Assembly (NCBI GenBank): GCA_018053185.1 | Contig: JAGPLX010000008.1 | Span: forward strand, 33,706 to 67,762 | Length of the DNA stretch: 34,057 nt | DNA from: Syntrophobacteraceae bacterium | GTDB lineage: Bacteria > Desulfobacterota > Syntrophobacteria > Syntrophobacterales > Syntrophobacteraceae | Direction of reading: 5' to 3' | In this document: piece after piece, positions 7,976 through 15,809 of the stretch | Layout: every line of letters starts with the position of its first letter | Position numbering within the stretch: position 1 is the first letter of the stretch | Made by a program: the position numbers and the translations under genes | Notes under the pieces: generated by a model | The model's database searches: none | Told to the model about the DNA's origin: nothing | The model's input: the letters and a program-made list of their open reading frames with translations, nothing else

Positions 7976-8599
7976 CTAGGACTGCCCTTCCAGCTTTTGG
8001 CGCATTCGTTTGAGCAGACTGTCGAAAGATTCGTTCGTGAGAATGGAACTGAACTGCTCGCGGTAGTTGTTGACCAGACTGATGCCCTCGACGACCACAT
8101 CGTAGACCTTCCAGGTACCCCCATCGAACCTGAGGCGGTAGTCCACGCGAACGTCGCTGTCCTTGTACCCGAGCACCCGCGTTTTGACGAGGGCATAATC
8201 CCCCTCGATCTTCTCCTCATCGTAGGCGAACCGTTCGTTGGCTCCTGTATAGGATTCCACCTTATCCACATAGGAATTGAAGAGCAACTGCTTGAAAAGC
8301 TCCACGAACTCCTTTTGTTTCTCGGGGGGTTGTTCCTTCCATGGTCTACCCAGGGCTCGTTTGGCCATCTCGTGGAAATTGAAATATTCGTCCACAATCT
8401 TCAGGATTTCGCCTTTTCTTGCCTTCAGGGAGGGAGCCTGGCCGGCCTTCGAGCTGTGGAGAATATCGAGAGCCTTTTCCGTACCGGACTGAATGACGAC
8501 CAACGGCGTCTGCGAGCAGTATACCCTCTGATGGACCCAGAACCCCAGGAGGAGCAAGATCAGCCCAACCAGAAGAAAGGACGGCCATTTCACATTCAT
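7976..8599 (-). CDS. MlaC/Ttg2D-family phospholipid-binding protein
   Basis: A 207-residue protein with an N-terminal hydrophobic segment (FLLVGLILLLLGFWV) serving as signal peptide or anchor, followed by the MlaC family pattern: FNFHEMAKRALGRPWKEQ, a FVELFKQLLFNSYVDKVESY helix split here at 20 residues, VDYRLRF, then DVVVEGISLVNNYREQF. Known MlaC proteins carry phospholipids across the periplasm between the MlaFEDB inner-membrane complex and the outer membrane. Here the gene stands alone, without mlaD, E or F next to it, so a partner complex must be encoded elsewhere or the role differs. A GGGAGA lies seven bases before the ATG. It is divergent from the cobalamin-riboswitch transcript, and 8600-8743 between them holds only presumptive promoter DNA. 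Confidence 0.85.
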   Translation of the reverse strand: MNVKWPSFLLVGLILLLLGFWVHQRVYCSQTPLVVIQSGTEKALDILHSSKAGQAPSLKARKGEILKIVDEYFNFHEMAKRALGRPWKEQPPEKQKEFVELFKQLLFNSYVDKVESYTGANERFAYDEEKIEGDYALVKTRVLGYKDSDVRVDYRLRFDGGTWKVYDVVVEGISLVNNYREQFSSILTNESFDSLLKRMRQKLEGQS

Positions 8600-8743
8600 G
8601 ACATTATCTCCCGTCTCATCGATTCACGATCCTTTGTCGCCTTTTTGAAAGCCCAAGTGCAGGCCGTTATAGTATCACCAAATGAACACAAGGGGACAAC
8701 TTTTTGCCCGCCTTCGTTCTCCACAACCTCTGGCGAATATCCA

Positions 8744-8772
8744 TTGACGCGACCCTGGTCGTCCGATAAAAG
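8744..8772 (+). promoter_or_regulatory. Sigma-70-type promoter of the cbiK riboswitch transcript
   Basis: TTGACG at 8744-8749 and TAAAAG at 8767-8772 are separated by 17 bases, the ideal spacing, with five of six and four of six consensus matches. Predicted start near 8779, about 20 bases before the aptamer. Read by eye only. Confidence 0.6.
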
Positions 8773-8800
8773 GGGTGGGGTGTGCACATGATCGGCAACA

Positions 8801-8948
8801 GGTACCCAGATGTTCAAAAGGGAATCCCGTGAAATTGGGGGACGGTCCAGCCGCTGTGAACGGGGACGAAATCCGGTGAGGCCGCTGCCCTGCCGCCGCA
8901 GGGCGGGAAGGTTCGGAGAGTAGGAAGATCCGTGAGTGGGAATACCTG
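8801..8948 (+). ncRNA. Cobalamin riboswitch
   Basis: The conserved core is clear: AAAAGGGAA (8816-8824), then GTGAAA, GGGGACGGTCC, the B12-box-like AGCCGCTGTGAACGGGG (about 8849), GGCCGCTGC, and GGGCGGGAAGG (8901-8911). The outer P1 helix can form between GGTACCC at 8801-8807 and GGGAATACC at 8938-8946. A hairpin of CCCTGCC and GGGCGGG type sits between the two conserved halves. Cobalamin riboswitches bind adenosyl-, methyl- or hydroxocobalamin and switch off downstream genes. An intrinsic terminator follows about 75 bases later, and the next gene is a cobaltochelatase, fully consistent with feedback control of B12 synthesis. Exact 3' limit is approximate. Confidence 0.93.
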
Positions 8949-9023
8949 CATGTTGCCGCACGGGGTATCGAGACGAGGAACTTTTCGATATCTTCCCGAA
9001 AGGACCTAAGGAAATCAGGGTGC

Positions 9024-9057
9024 AATCCTCCGGGCTTCGGGCGTGGAGGATTTTTTT
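9024..9057 (+). terminator. Intrinsic terminator, expression platform of the riboswitch
   Basis: AATCCTCC (9024-9031) and GGAGGATT (9045-9052) form a perfect eight-base-pair stem around a 13-base loop, followed by seven T residues (9051-9057, overlapping the stem end). It lies between the cobalamin aptamer and cbiK, so B12 binding is expected to favour early termination. The competing antiterminator was not resolved by eye. Confidence 0.85.
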
Positions 9058-9105
9058 GCTGCGTCTTTTCCCATCATGTAAAGCAAAGGGAGAAGGGAGA
9101 GCCAA

Positions 9106-9993
9106 ATGATAATCAAGGAATGGGCAACATGGGGGCTGGTTCTTGGAATGGTATTGGCGGCATTCAACACCTTTGCAGACCACGGAGAAAAGCGGGTCGC
9201 CAGGAAGGCCGTTCTGCTGGCAGCCTTTGGAACCACGGTTCCGGAGGCACAAAAAGCCTTGGACCAGATCGAAGCGAGGGTGAAACAAGAGTTTCCGGGA
9301 GTCGAGGTCCGCTGGGGCTATACCTCGGCCATCGTGCGAAAAAAACTGGCCGGGCAGGGAAAGATCATCGATTCCATCGAGACGGCCTTGGCTAAGCTCA
9401 TGAGCGAAGGTACCACCCACGTGGGGGTCCTCTCCCTGCACACGATCCCGGGCGAGGAATTCCACGACCTCCAGGCGAATTCCCGCCTTTTCGGGCAGAT
9501 GACCGGGGGATTCGACCGAATCCTTGTGGCACGGCCCTTGCTCTCCTCCCACGAAGACATGGTGCGGGTGGCCAAAGCCATGATCCGGCACATCCCTTCC
9601 ACCAGAAAACCGGAAGATGTCGTACTGCTCATGGGACACGGGAGCAGACATCATCCCGCTGACGCCATATACTCGGCCATGAACCAGGTGTTCGAAGAAC
9701 TCGACCCCAACGTTTTTGTGGCCACCGTCGAGGGGTATCCCTCCTTGCAAGACATCCTGCCCAGGCTCGAACAAAAGAAGGTGAGGAAGGTCATTCTCAT
9801 GCCCTTCATGGCTGTGGCGGGAGACCATGCCCTGAACGATATGGCGGGGGACGAGCCGGACAGCTGGAAATCCATACTCACGAAGAAAGGAATCGCCTGC
9901 GAGGCTGTTCTCAAGGGGACGGCGGAATATCCTGAGGTGGTGGACGTCTGGCTGGACCACCTCCGAACGGTTCTCAGCCATCTTTGTTCTTGA
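9106..9993 (+). CDS. cbiK: Exported sirohydrochlorin cobaltochelatase CbiK (CbiKP type)
   Basis: A 295-residue class II chelatase that would insert Co2+ into sirohydrochlorin in anaerobic (early cobalt) B12 synthesis. A GGGAGAG ribosome site lies just upstream of the ATG. The protein begins with a signal peptide (MIIKEW then ATWGLVLGMVLAAF, likely cleavage after NTFA), so it should act in the periplasm. That matches the periplasmic CbiKP of Desulfovibrio and not the cytoplasmic Salmonella enzyme. Likely metal-site residues are His178 in MGHGS, Glu209 in VEGYPS and His241 in AGDHALND; their spacing is near that in known CbiK proteins. His112 in LHTIPGEE may correspond to the heme-ligand region of CbiKP; this alignment is tentative. 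Placed directly under a cobalamin riboswitch. It could also serve heme or siroheme-type metallation outside the cytoplasm, as proposed for CbiKP. Confidence 0.9.
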   Translation: MIIKEWATWGLVLGMVLAAFNTFADHGEKRVARKAVLLAAFGTTVPEAQKALDQIEARVKQEFPGVEVRWGYTSAIVRKKLAGQGKIIDSIETALAKLMSEGTTHVGVLSLHTIPGEEFHDLQANSRLFGQMTGGFDRILVARPLLSSHEDMVRVAKAMIRHIPSTRKPEDVVLLMGHGSRHHPADAIYSAMNQVFEELDPNVFVATVEGYPSLQDILPRLEQKKVRKVILMPFMAVAGDHALNDMAGDEPDSWKSILTKKGIACEAVLKGTAEYPEVVDVWLDHLRTVLSHLCS

Positions 9994-10028
9994 CTCGGAG
10001 GCGTCCACAGCCTATGAAAAAGGTCAAT

Positions 10029-10080
10029 GCGCAATGGAATTGCGCGGCACTGCAACTGGTCGAAAAGGATAAATCATCCA
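10029..10080 (+). other. Hairpins after cbiK, possible structured RNA
   Basis: GCGCAAT (10029-10035) and ATTGCGC (10039-10045) form a perfect seven-pair stem, and CTGG followed by GGAT, then ATCCAG, can form a second nested hairpin at about 10055-10080. Together with the terminator at 10089-10138 this makes a compact structured block before the next gene. It could be the cbiK 3' UTR, a small RNA or an attenuator leader. No known riboswitch consensus fits by eye. Confidence 0.35.
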
Positions 10081-10088
10081 GCCGAACG

Positions 10089-10138
10089 AAGCCAAGAAGG
10101 CTTGTGCGGGAAAACCCGCCTACCTCTCTGGCTTTTTT
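10089..10138 (+). terminator. Intrinsic terminator after cbiK
   Basis: AAGCCA (10089-10094) pairs with TGGCTT (10129-10134), enclosing GCGGG (10106-10110) and CCCGC (10115-10119) around an AAAA loop, and six T residues follow from 10133. It separates cbiK from the small His-rich gene. Confidence 0.7.
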
Positions 10139-10274
10139 GTTGAAATCGAGAAATCCCGGAACAGGGCCGCCTTGAAAGTTATTTAGGCTGGAAAAGAGGA
10201 AACGGCCTGCCGCTTTCTTTTTTGAAAGCCTCGCGGGGTGAGGCTCCAAGGCATTCATCCAGGAAGGAGGTCGT

Positions 10275-10580
10275 ATGTGCCGTCAAACCTATGGTTTACA
10301 TGGTCAACATGGTCGCCATGGAGGGATTTCGACCTTTCTCGACGATCTATCGTATCAAGAAGGGACCCGTCCCCTCACAAGGGAGGAACGATTGATGGCG
10401 CGCCTCGAGCACCAGATCCGCCATGATCGGGAACACGTGGATTCCCACCGAATCCTGGCCGAGGATATTGCGGAACTGGGGGCGGAAGAAGCCGCAGAGT
10501 GGGTTCGCAGGGCAGCGGAACTGGCCTCTCAGCAGGCGGATCTCCTGGCGAAGGCCCTGTCGGCCTTGAAGGTTCATTGA
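10275..10580 (+). CDS. Small His-rich N-terminus, helical hypothetical protein
   Basis: A 101-residue protein not recognised as a named family. A very strong AGGAGG lies five bases before the ATG, so it is a real gene. The first 20 residues contain Cys2 and His9, His12 and His15 in a Gly-rich setting (GLHGQHGRHGG), which could bind metal. The remainder is predicted helical and charged, with His residues in RHDREHVDSH and an Ala- and Leu-rich C-terminal helix. It follows cbiK but is separated by a terminator, so its link to cobalt metabolism is only by position. An imperfectly related hairpin (AGCCTC at 10227-10232 with GAGGCT at 10240-10245) lies in its leader. No signal peptide is seen. Confidence 0.7.
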   Translation: MCRQTYGLHGQHGRHGGISTFLDDLSYQEGTRPLTREERLMARLEHQIRHDREHVDSHRILAEDIAELGAEEAAEWVRRAAELASQQADLLAKALSALKVH

Positions 10581-10600
10581 GGGCGTCCTCGAAACAAGGT

Positions 10601-10625
10601 AGCGGATGATTTCCGATCATCCGCT
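10601..10625 (+). terminator. Perfect inverted repeat after the small His-rich gene
   Basis: AGCGGATGAT (10601-10610) and ATCATCCGCT (10616-10625) form a ten-base-pair hairpin with a five-base loop, 20 bases after the stop. There is no T run on the plus side, so it may be a weak or factor-assisted terminator. Confidence 0.5.
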
Positions 10626-10981
10626 TCACCTGTCCAAGTCCACCGGTACCGGTCTATCCTCACACAGCGGGCGTGGCCGGCGATCTCCCCCTCGGTGGCC
10701 GGGACGGCCATGATCGCGGGGTCCATGATTGCCCGCATGGTCATGATCTCGGCCGGCTGTGGCGCCGAGATGGGTGTAGCCACGGTAAGGGAAGCCTTCG
10801 GTCAAAATCGGGGCCGACCACGAGGTCCCCGTCGGGGCATTCATCGAGGTGGTGAACGGCGTAGGGCTTTCGAGCCGTTCGATCTTCACCGTCGTGGTCG
10901 TGATGGAAAAGAAATGAGGGAGGCAAACCAATTCCGATATTCCCGGCGTGCCGACCTTTCCGCCAAGGGGCGACAAGTGCC
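10626..10981 (+). other. Gene-poor stretch with a possible decayed coding remnant
   Basis: No intact gene is seen here. Two plus-strand frames look protein-like in turn: roughly 10632-10800 reads a hydrophobic Met- and Ala-rich segment, and 10789-10917 (after TAA at 10786) reads GADHEVPVGAFIEVV and onward to FTVVVVMEKK and TGA at 10915-10917, with GC-rich third positions typical of real genes here. Joining them needs a frameshift. This may be a remnant gene; the family is not recognised. The antisense readings are also open, which weakens the case. Confidence 0.25.
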
Positions 10982-11011
10982 TTGACAAAAGGGGCGGAAG
11001 ACCGATAGAAA
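10982..11011 (+). promoter_or_regulatory. Sigma-70-type promoter of fabD
   Basis: A perfect TTGACA at 10982-10987 and TAGAAA at 11006-11011, 18 bases apart. The predicted leader to the fabD ATG is about 60 bases. Read by eye. Confidence 0.6.
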
Positions 11012-11078
11012 CCAGCTCAAATCTGGGGAGCCACGAAACGCTGTCCACAGCCCATCCACCATTGCAAGGAGCTTGTGC

Positions 11079-11999
11079 ATGAAAGAGTGGGTTTTCCTCT
11101 TTCCCGGTCAGGGATCTCAATATGTCGGCATGGGAAGGGACTTTTTCGAAAACTATGCCGAGGTGCGGGAGTTGTTCTCTATCGCTGGGGACATCCTCGA
11201 GATGGATGTTGCCAGGCTGTGTTTTGAAGGGCCTGAAGAGGTCCTGGTCCTGACCGAAAATGTTCAGCCCGCCATCACCGTGGTCAACTTGGCCTGCCTC
11301 ACCGTTTTGCACCTCCATGAGATCTACCCGGTTGCGGCAGCGGGACACAGTCTGGGAGAGTACAGCGCATTGTATGCAGCCGGCGTTCTCGGGCTCAGGG
11401 ACGTCCTGAAACTCGTGCGGTGGAGGGGAAAGCTGATGCATGAAGCCTCTCTCCGGGAGCCTGGATCCATGGCGGCCTTCATCGACCTGGCCCCCGACAA
11501 GATCCGGGAAATCTGCGCTGCCTGCGATGTGGAGGTAGCCAACATCAACTGCCCGGACCAGATTGTGATCACCGGTCCCCATGAACCGGTGGACAGGGCT
11601 ATCGCCCTTGGGGCGAAGGTGGGTGCCCAGAAGTGCATCAAGCTCAATGTCAGCGGCCCCTGGCACAGTCGGTGCATGGCCCATGCCCGGGAACGGTTCG
11701 AACCCCTGGTACACGAATGCACGTTCCGGGAACCCAAGATCCCCGTGATCCACAACGTGGATGCCATGCCCCTCCAAAAGGCGGATGAAGCACCCGGGAA
11801 GCTCATCGACCAGGTTTGCAAGCCCGTCCTGTGGAAACAGTCCATGGACCGGCTGGTAGACTCGGGCCGCCGCTATTTTGTCGAGGTGGGTCCCAAGAAG
11901 GTCTTGCGGGGCTTGATGCGAAGGATCAACCGGAACGTCACAACCCTCAATGTCGAGGATTCCGCGAGCCTGGCCGGTTTTCTCCAGGCCAATCACTGA
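11079..11999 (+). CDS. fabD: Malonyl-CoA:ACP transacylase
   Basis: A 306-residue acyltransferase that moves the malonyl group from CoA to acyl carrier protein for fatty acid synthesis in the cytoplasm. The start is the ATG at 11079 with AAGGAG seven bases upstream. FabD hallmarks are FPGQGSQ at the N-terminus, nucleophile Ser91 in GHSLGEYSAL, the Arg116 region (LVRWRGKLMHEA) that binds the malonyl carboxylate, and His196 in SGPWHS completing the catalytic pair. It stands alone with its own promoter, away from other fab genes in the window, and is convergent with trpA. About 125 bases separate the two stops, with only imperfect hairpins (a GAAGCC and GGCTTC pair near 12068-12092) that may serve as a terminator. 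Confidence 0.93.
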   Translation: MKEWVFLFPGQGSQYVGMGRDFFENYAEVRELFSIAGDILEMDVARLCFEGPEEVLVLTENVQPAITVVNLACLTVLHLHEIYPVAAAGHSLGEYSALYAAGVLGLRDVLKLVRWRGKLMHEASLREPGSMAAFIDLAPDKIREICAACDVEVANINCPDQIVITGPHEPVDRAIALGAKVGAQKCIKLNVSGPWHSRCMAHARERFEPLVHECTFREPKIPVIHNVDAMPLQKADEAPGKLIDQVCKPVLWKQSMDRLVDSGRRYFVEVGPKKVLRGLMRRINRNVTTLNVEDSASLAGFLQANH

Positions 12000-12125
12000 A
12001 TCGGAGGGGCCGGGACGAAGGAGTTGGTCCCGGGTTGAGGGCAAGAAGGCCTGCTACCACCACTACCGAAGCCGGCAGGACGCACAGGCTTCCCTCTAGG
12101 ACCCCGATTTCCGGGACCTTGGACT

Positions 12126-12926
12126 TCAGAGCCGGGTAGCCGCCTTGAGCTCCCGAACCATGGCTCCCAGCTTTTCTGCCGGGTCGGGATCCTCGAGGTG
12201 CGATTCAATAAATCGCTCGAAGGCGCTGCCCACCACGACTCCATCGGCCAGGGCGGCCACGGCCCTCACCTGATCGGGCGTGGAAATGCCGAACCCCACA
12301 CAAATTGGAATCCCGTCGGCGCAAGCCCGAAGGGAAGCCGTCACACGGGAGATCTCCTCAAGGTCCAACCCACTGCCCCCCGTCACACCCGTCATAGATA
12401 CCAGGTACAGGAATCCGGAAGCCGCCTGGGCAATGGTCTTCATGCGTTGAGGGGGAGTGGTGGGTGCGCAGAGTCGAATAAGACACAGATCCTTTCCCGG
12501 CCACCTGGAGGTCATCTCCTCGGATTCCTCGGGGGGAAGGTCCACCACCAGTAACCCGTCGGCCCCCGCCGTCAGGGCGTCCCTGTACAGGCGATCCGCT
12601 CCGTAGACCAGGATGGGGTTGTAGTAACTGAAGAGAATGATGGGGATGGAAACATCCCTGCGAAGATCCCCGGTCAACTCCAGGACCGATGCGAGGTTTA
12701 CCCCGGCATCGAGAGCCCGCTTCGAGGATCGCTGGATGACGGGACCATCCGCCGTCGGGTCCGAAAAGGGCACCCCCAGCTCGAGAATGTCGAGCCCTCC
12801 CCGGCACATGGACCGGATCAGTTCCCTGGAACGGGGGATATCCGGATCTCCTGCGCTCACAAAACCAACCAGGGCCTTTTCTTTCTTCGTTCCAAGCTCC
12901 TGAAACATTTTCCGGATTCGATCCAT
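12126..12926 (-). CDS. trpA: Tryptophan synthase alpha subunit
   Basis: A 266-residue TIM barrel that cleaves indole-3-glycerol phosphate to indole and glyceraldehyde-3-phosphate, passing indole to TrpB. The start at 12926 yields the standard [13 protein letters not shown]-terminus and puts the catalytic pair exactly at Glu49 (ELGVPFSDP) and Asp60 (ADGPVIQ), the same numbers as in enteric TrpA, which supports the start. Phosphate-binding loop residues GVTGGSG and GFGIS are present. Last gene of the operon, 22 bases after the trpB stop. Confidence 0.97.
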   Translation of the reverse strand: MDRIRKMFQELGTKKEKALVGFVSAGDPDIPRSRELIRSMCRGGLDILELGVPFSDPTADGPVIQRSSKRALDAGVNLASVLELTGDLRRDVSIPIILFSYYNPILVYGADRLYRDALTAGADGLLVVDLPPEESEEMTSRWPGKDLCLIRLCAPTTPPQRMKTIAQAASGFLYLVSMTGVTGGSGLDLEEISRVTASLRACADGIPICVGFGISTPDQVRAVAALADGVVVGSAFERFIESHLEDPDPAEKLGAMVRELKAATRL

Positions 12927-12948
12927 TGGAAGTCCTTTCTCCTGCTTT

Positions 12949-14169
12949 CTATTGCCGTCGAGAGGCACGGAGCTTGCCGGCCACAATTCCCAGGTCCTTG
13001 TCGCCCCTGCCCGAGAGATTGATGACGAACACGTCCGAAGGCGATCTCCGGGGGGCCTCTCGCAAGGCCCAGGCAGCGGCATGGGAGCTCTCGAGGGCCG
13101 GGATGATGCCCTCACACACACAGAGTTCTTCGAAGGCTTCGAGGGCTTCGATGTCCGTCACCGATTCATACCGTGCCCGGCCGACATCTTTCAGGTGGGC
13201 GTGTTCCGGGCCGACCCCCGGGTAATCCAGGCCGGCGGAAATGGAATGAGCTTCGAGGATCTGGCCGTTTTTGTCCTGCAGGACATAGGACTTGGATCCG
13301 TGGAGAACCCCCACGGACCCGGCTCCCAGCGTGGCGGCGTGTTTGCCGGACGGAATTCCGTGCCCCGCCGCCTCCACCCCTACAAGTTCCACGGGGTCAT
13401 CGAGAAAGGGATAGAAAATCCCCATGGCGTTGGATCCGCCCCCGACGCAGGCCACCACCACGTCCGGCAGGCGTCCTTCTTTGTCGAGAACCTGTTCCCG
13501 GGTTTCGTCCCCGATCACCCTCTGAAAGTCGCGAACCATCATGGGATAGGGATGAGGTCCCGCCACAGACCCGATGACGTAAAAGGTATCGCGCACGGCG
13601 CCCACCCAATATCGCATGGCTTCGTTCATGGCGTCCTTGAGGGTCCCCGTTCCGGAGCTCACGGGGACCACCTCGGCCCCCAGGAGCTCCATGCGTTGGA
13701 CATTGGCCGCCTGCCGCTCGATGTCTTCAGTCCCCATGAAAACCCGGCATTCCATGCCGAACAGGGCCGCGGCCGTGGCCGTGGCCACTCCGTGCTGCCC
13801 CGCCCCGGTTTCGGCGATAACCTTCCTTTTTCCCATCCACCTGGCGAGGAGGGCCTGGCCCAGGGTGTTGTTGATTTTGTGGGCCCCCGTGTGGGCCAGA
13901 TCTTCCCTCTTGAGGTAGATCCTGGCTCCTCTGAACTTCTCTGTGAGCCTCCCCGCGAAAAACAGGGGAGTGGGTCGCCCGGCGTAGTCCTCGAGGAGCT
14001 TTCGGAGCTCTTCTTGAAAATCCGGGCTGCTCCTTATTCGTGCATAGGCCTCCTCGATCTCGAGGATGGCCGGCATGAGGGTTTCCGCCACGTAGCGGCC
14101 GCCGTAAGGTCCGAAATGGCCGCGAGGGTCAGGTAAGGTTTGAGCAAGGGGTCGTGGATTCAGGTTCAT
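12949..14169 (-). CDS. trpB: Tryptophan synthase beta subunit
   Basis: A 406-residue PLP enzyme joining indole and serine to give tryptophan. The PLP Lys is Lys98 in HTGAHKINN, catalytic Glu is about Glu120 in AETGAGQHG, the phosphate loop is GGGSNAMG, and the substrate loop reads GRPTPLFFA. Length is typical of the TrpB1 type that works with TrpA. The ATG overlaps the trpF stop as ATGA, so the two are translationally coupled. Confidence 0.97.
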   Translation of the reverse strand: MNLNPRPLAQTLPDPRGHFGPYGGRYVAETLMPAILEIEEAYARIRSSPDFQEELRKLLEDYAGRPTPLFFAGRLTEKFRGARIYLKREDLAHTGAHKINNTLGQALLARWMGKRKVIAETGAGQHGVATATAAALFGMECRVFMGTEDIERQAANVQRMELLGAEVVPVSSGTGTLKDAMNEAMRYWVGAVRDTFYVIGSVAGPHPYPMMVRDFQRVIGDETREQVLDKEGRLPDVVVACVGGGSNAMGIFYPFLDDPVELVGVEAAGHGIPSGKHAATLGAGSVGVLHGSKSYVLQDKNGQILEAHSISAGLDYPGVGPEHAHLKDVGRARYESVTDIEALEAFEELCVCEGIIPALESSHAAAWALREAPRRSPSDVFVINLSGRGDKDLGIVAGKLRASRRQ

Positions 14170-14870
14170 GGAAAAATCCTCCTAAGGGTTCTGGAAGAAG
14201 AAGTCCGGATGACGGCCTCCATAAATTTGCGGACCTTCGGGATGTCCTTTTTCCCCGGCGAGATTTCGACTCCCGAGCTCACATCGAATGCATCGGGCAT
14301 GGCCTGGGCTGCGGCGCGGGCGACATTGTCCGGTGTGAGTCCCCCGGCCAGGATGATGGGATACCGTTCTCCCAGGAAAGCGGCAGAAGCCCAGTCCCAG
14401 GACCTGGCATTTCCCCCGGGCAGGGGGCCTCCCCGGCATTCGATCAGGAACGCCGAGGCCGAATAGGAGGAGACAGCCTCGATCCCCGGGGATCCATCGG
14501 CAAAGAGGGCTTTGATGACTCTGAGGCCCTGGCGGGATAGTCGAAGAACCAGCTCGGGATCTTCAAGGCCATGCAATTGAACCGTGTCGATCCCGCAAAC
14601 CTCGACCCGACGCAGGATCGAGTCAAAACCTTCTTGGACGAACACTCCAACACGTGCCACGGAATCGGGAAGGTTCCGGCAGATCTCCCGTGCCGCGGCA
14701 TCCGTCACAAAGCGGGGGCTCGGAGGATAAAATACCAGCCCGATGGCGTGCACCCCCAGGCACGCACAGGCAACTGCTTCCGCCGTAGTCTTGAGGCCGC
14801 ACACCTTCACCTGGGGGAAAGGGGAGGGGACGCTCGGCGGACTCCCCGATGCCTGTTGGGAATTCATCAT
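14166..14870 (-). CDS. trpF: Phosphoribosylanthranilate isomerase
   Basis: A 234-residue TIM barrel for the Amadori rearrangement of phosphoribosylanthranilate. I chose the ATG at 14870 (a second ATG follows immediately) since GAGAGGAA lies just upstream and only about 20 residues precede the conserved VKVCGL strand. A TTG at 14987 overlapping the trpC stop would add 39 residues with no family counterpart. Catalytic Cys24 is in KVCG and the phosphate loop is FDVSSGVE. Oddly, the general-acid Asp, normally in the LLD strand before the Gly-rich loop, reads as Glu144 (FLIECRGG); the following GGNARSWDW matches the family. See the separate finding. The 113-base spacer to trpC is unusual in this compact operon. 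Confidence 0.93.
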   Translation of the reverse strand: MMNSQQASGSPPSVPSPFPQVKVCGLKTTAEAVACACLGVHAIGLVFYPPSPRFVTDAAAREICRNLPDSVARVGVFVQEGFDSILRRVEVCGIDTVQLHGLEDPELVLRLSRQGLRVIKALFADGSPGIEAVSSYSASAFLIECRGGPLPGGNARSWDWASAAFLGERYPIILAGGLTPDNVARAAAQAMPDAFDVSSGVEISPGKKDIPKVRKFMEAVIRTSSSRTLRRIFP

Positions 14871-14983
14871 GATGTTCCTCTCTTGAGCGACGGAGCCGGC
14901 ACCCTGGTCGGCTGCACCCGCTTTGGCTGCAGTAGTGGGGCGTGGGCCGATACGGGGACATCCCATGGGTCGGTTCGAAACCG

Positions 14984-15787
14984 TCAACTCTCCTCGGAAG
15001 GTCCCACAAGCCGGCCCAGGAGTTCCACCGGGTCTCCGGATCGAACCAGGCTTTCACCGATAAGGAAATTCCAGATTCCGGCATCGAGGAGCTCCTCGAT
15101 TTGGCGCCGATTCTCGATTCCGCTTTCGGCCACCCCTACCTGATCCGGCTGAAGATGCGGCGCCAGGCGGACGGACACGGCCAGGTCCGTCCTGAAAGTC
15201 CTCAGGTCACGGTTGTTGATTCCAATCAAGGAAGCCCCGGCCCAGGTCGCGATCTCGAGTTCTTCCTCGGAATGGACCTCTACCAGCGGGTCCAGGGGCA
15301 GGTCCCGGCACAGGGCGATGCAGTCCCGAAGAAATTCCCGTGAAAGGGCGCGGACGATGAGCAGCACGGCATCCGCCCCCATAACGACCGATTCATAGAT
15401 CTGGTACGTGGAAAGGATGAAATCCTTGCGCAAAACGGGAAGACTCACTGCATCTCGCGCCTGCACCAAGTCCTCGGATTTTCCGTGAAAAAAGGAGGAG
15501 TCCGTGAGCACCGAAACGGCGGCGGCTCCCCCTTCTTCATAGAGTCTTGCCTGGCGGGCCGGGTCAAGGTCCGCTCGGATGATACCGCGGGAGGGAGACC
15601 CTCGCTTGATTTCCGCGATGATATTGGCCCGGCGTGAAGCACGAGACCGGAGGCGCCGGAAGAAAGGGCGGGTATCCCGGCGTTTCTCCGCTTCCCTGCG
15701 GAGACTGGCTTCGGGCAGATTCTTTCGAGCTGTCTCCACCTCCTCGATTTTTGTTTTCAGGATCCTGTGAAGAATGTCCGGTTTCAT
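14984..15787 (-). CDS. trpC: Indole-3-glycerol phosphate synthase
   Basis: A 267-residue TIM barrel that closes the indole ring from CdRP. The ATG at 15787 gives the normal start (MKPDILHRIL); the open frame upstream lies inside trpD. Catalytic residues are recognisable: Lys61 in IAEIKRGSPS, Lys121 in LRKDFI, Glu170 in LVEVHSEEE and Asn192 in IGINNRDL, plus the phosphate loop VAESGI. It is a stand-alone enzyme, not fused to TrpF as in enterics. It starts 22 bases after the trpD stop. Confidence 0.96.
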   Translation of the reverse strand: MKPDILHRILKTKIEEVETARKNLPEASLRREAEKRRDTRPFFRRLRSRASRRANIIAEIKRGSPSRGIIRADLDPARQARLYEEGGAAAVSVLTDSSFFHGKSEDLVQARDAVSLPVLRKDFILSTYQIYESVVMGADAVLLIVRALSREFLRDCIALCRDLPLDPLVEVHSEEELEIATWAGASLIGINNRDLRTFRTDLAVSVRLAPHLQPDQVGVAESGIENRRQIEELLDAGIWNFLIGESLVRSGDPVELLGRLVGPSEES

Positions 15788-15809
15788 ACGATCCCATCCG
15801 TTGACAGGT

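Noticed and set aside
7847..8791. 314-codon plus-strand ORF
   Set aside because: It is antisense to mlaC, whose family pattern, signal segment and ribosome site are clear.
10626..12044. 472-codon minus-strand ORF
   Set aside because: It is antisense to fabD, which has full catalytic motifs and a promoter; the translation shows no domain.
12952..14136. 394-codon plus-strand ORF
   Set aside because: Antisense shadow of trpB.
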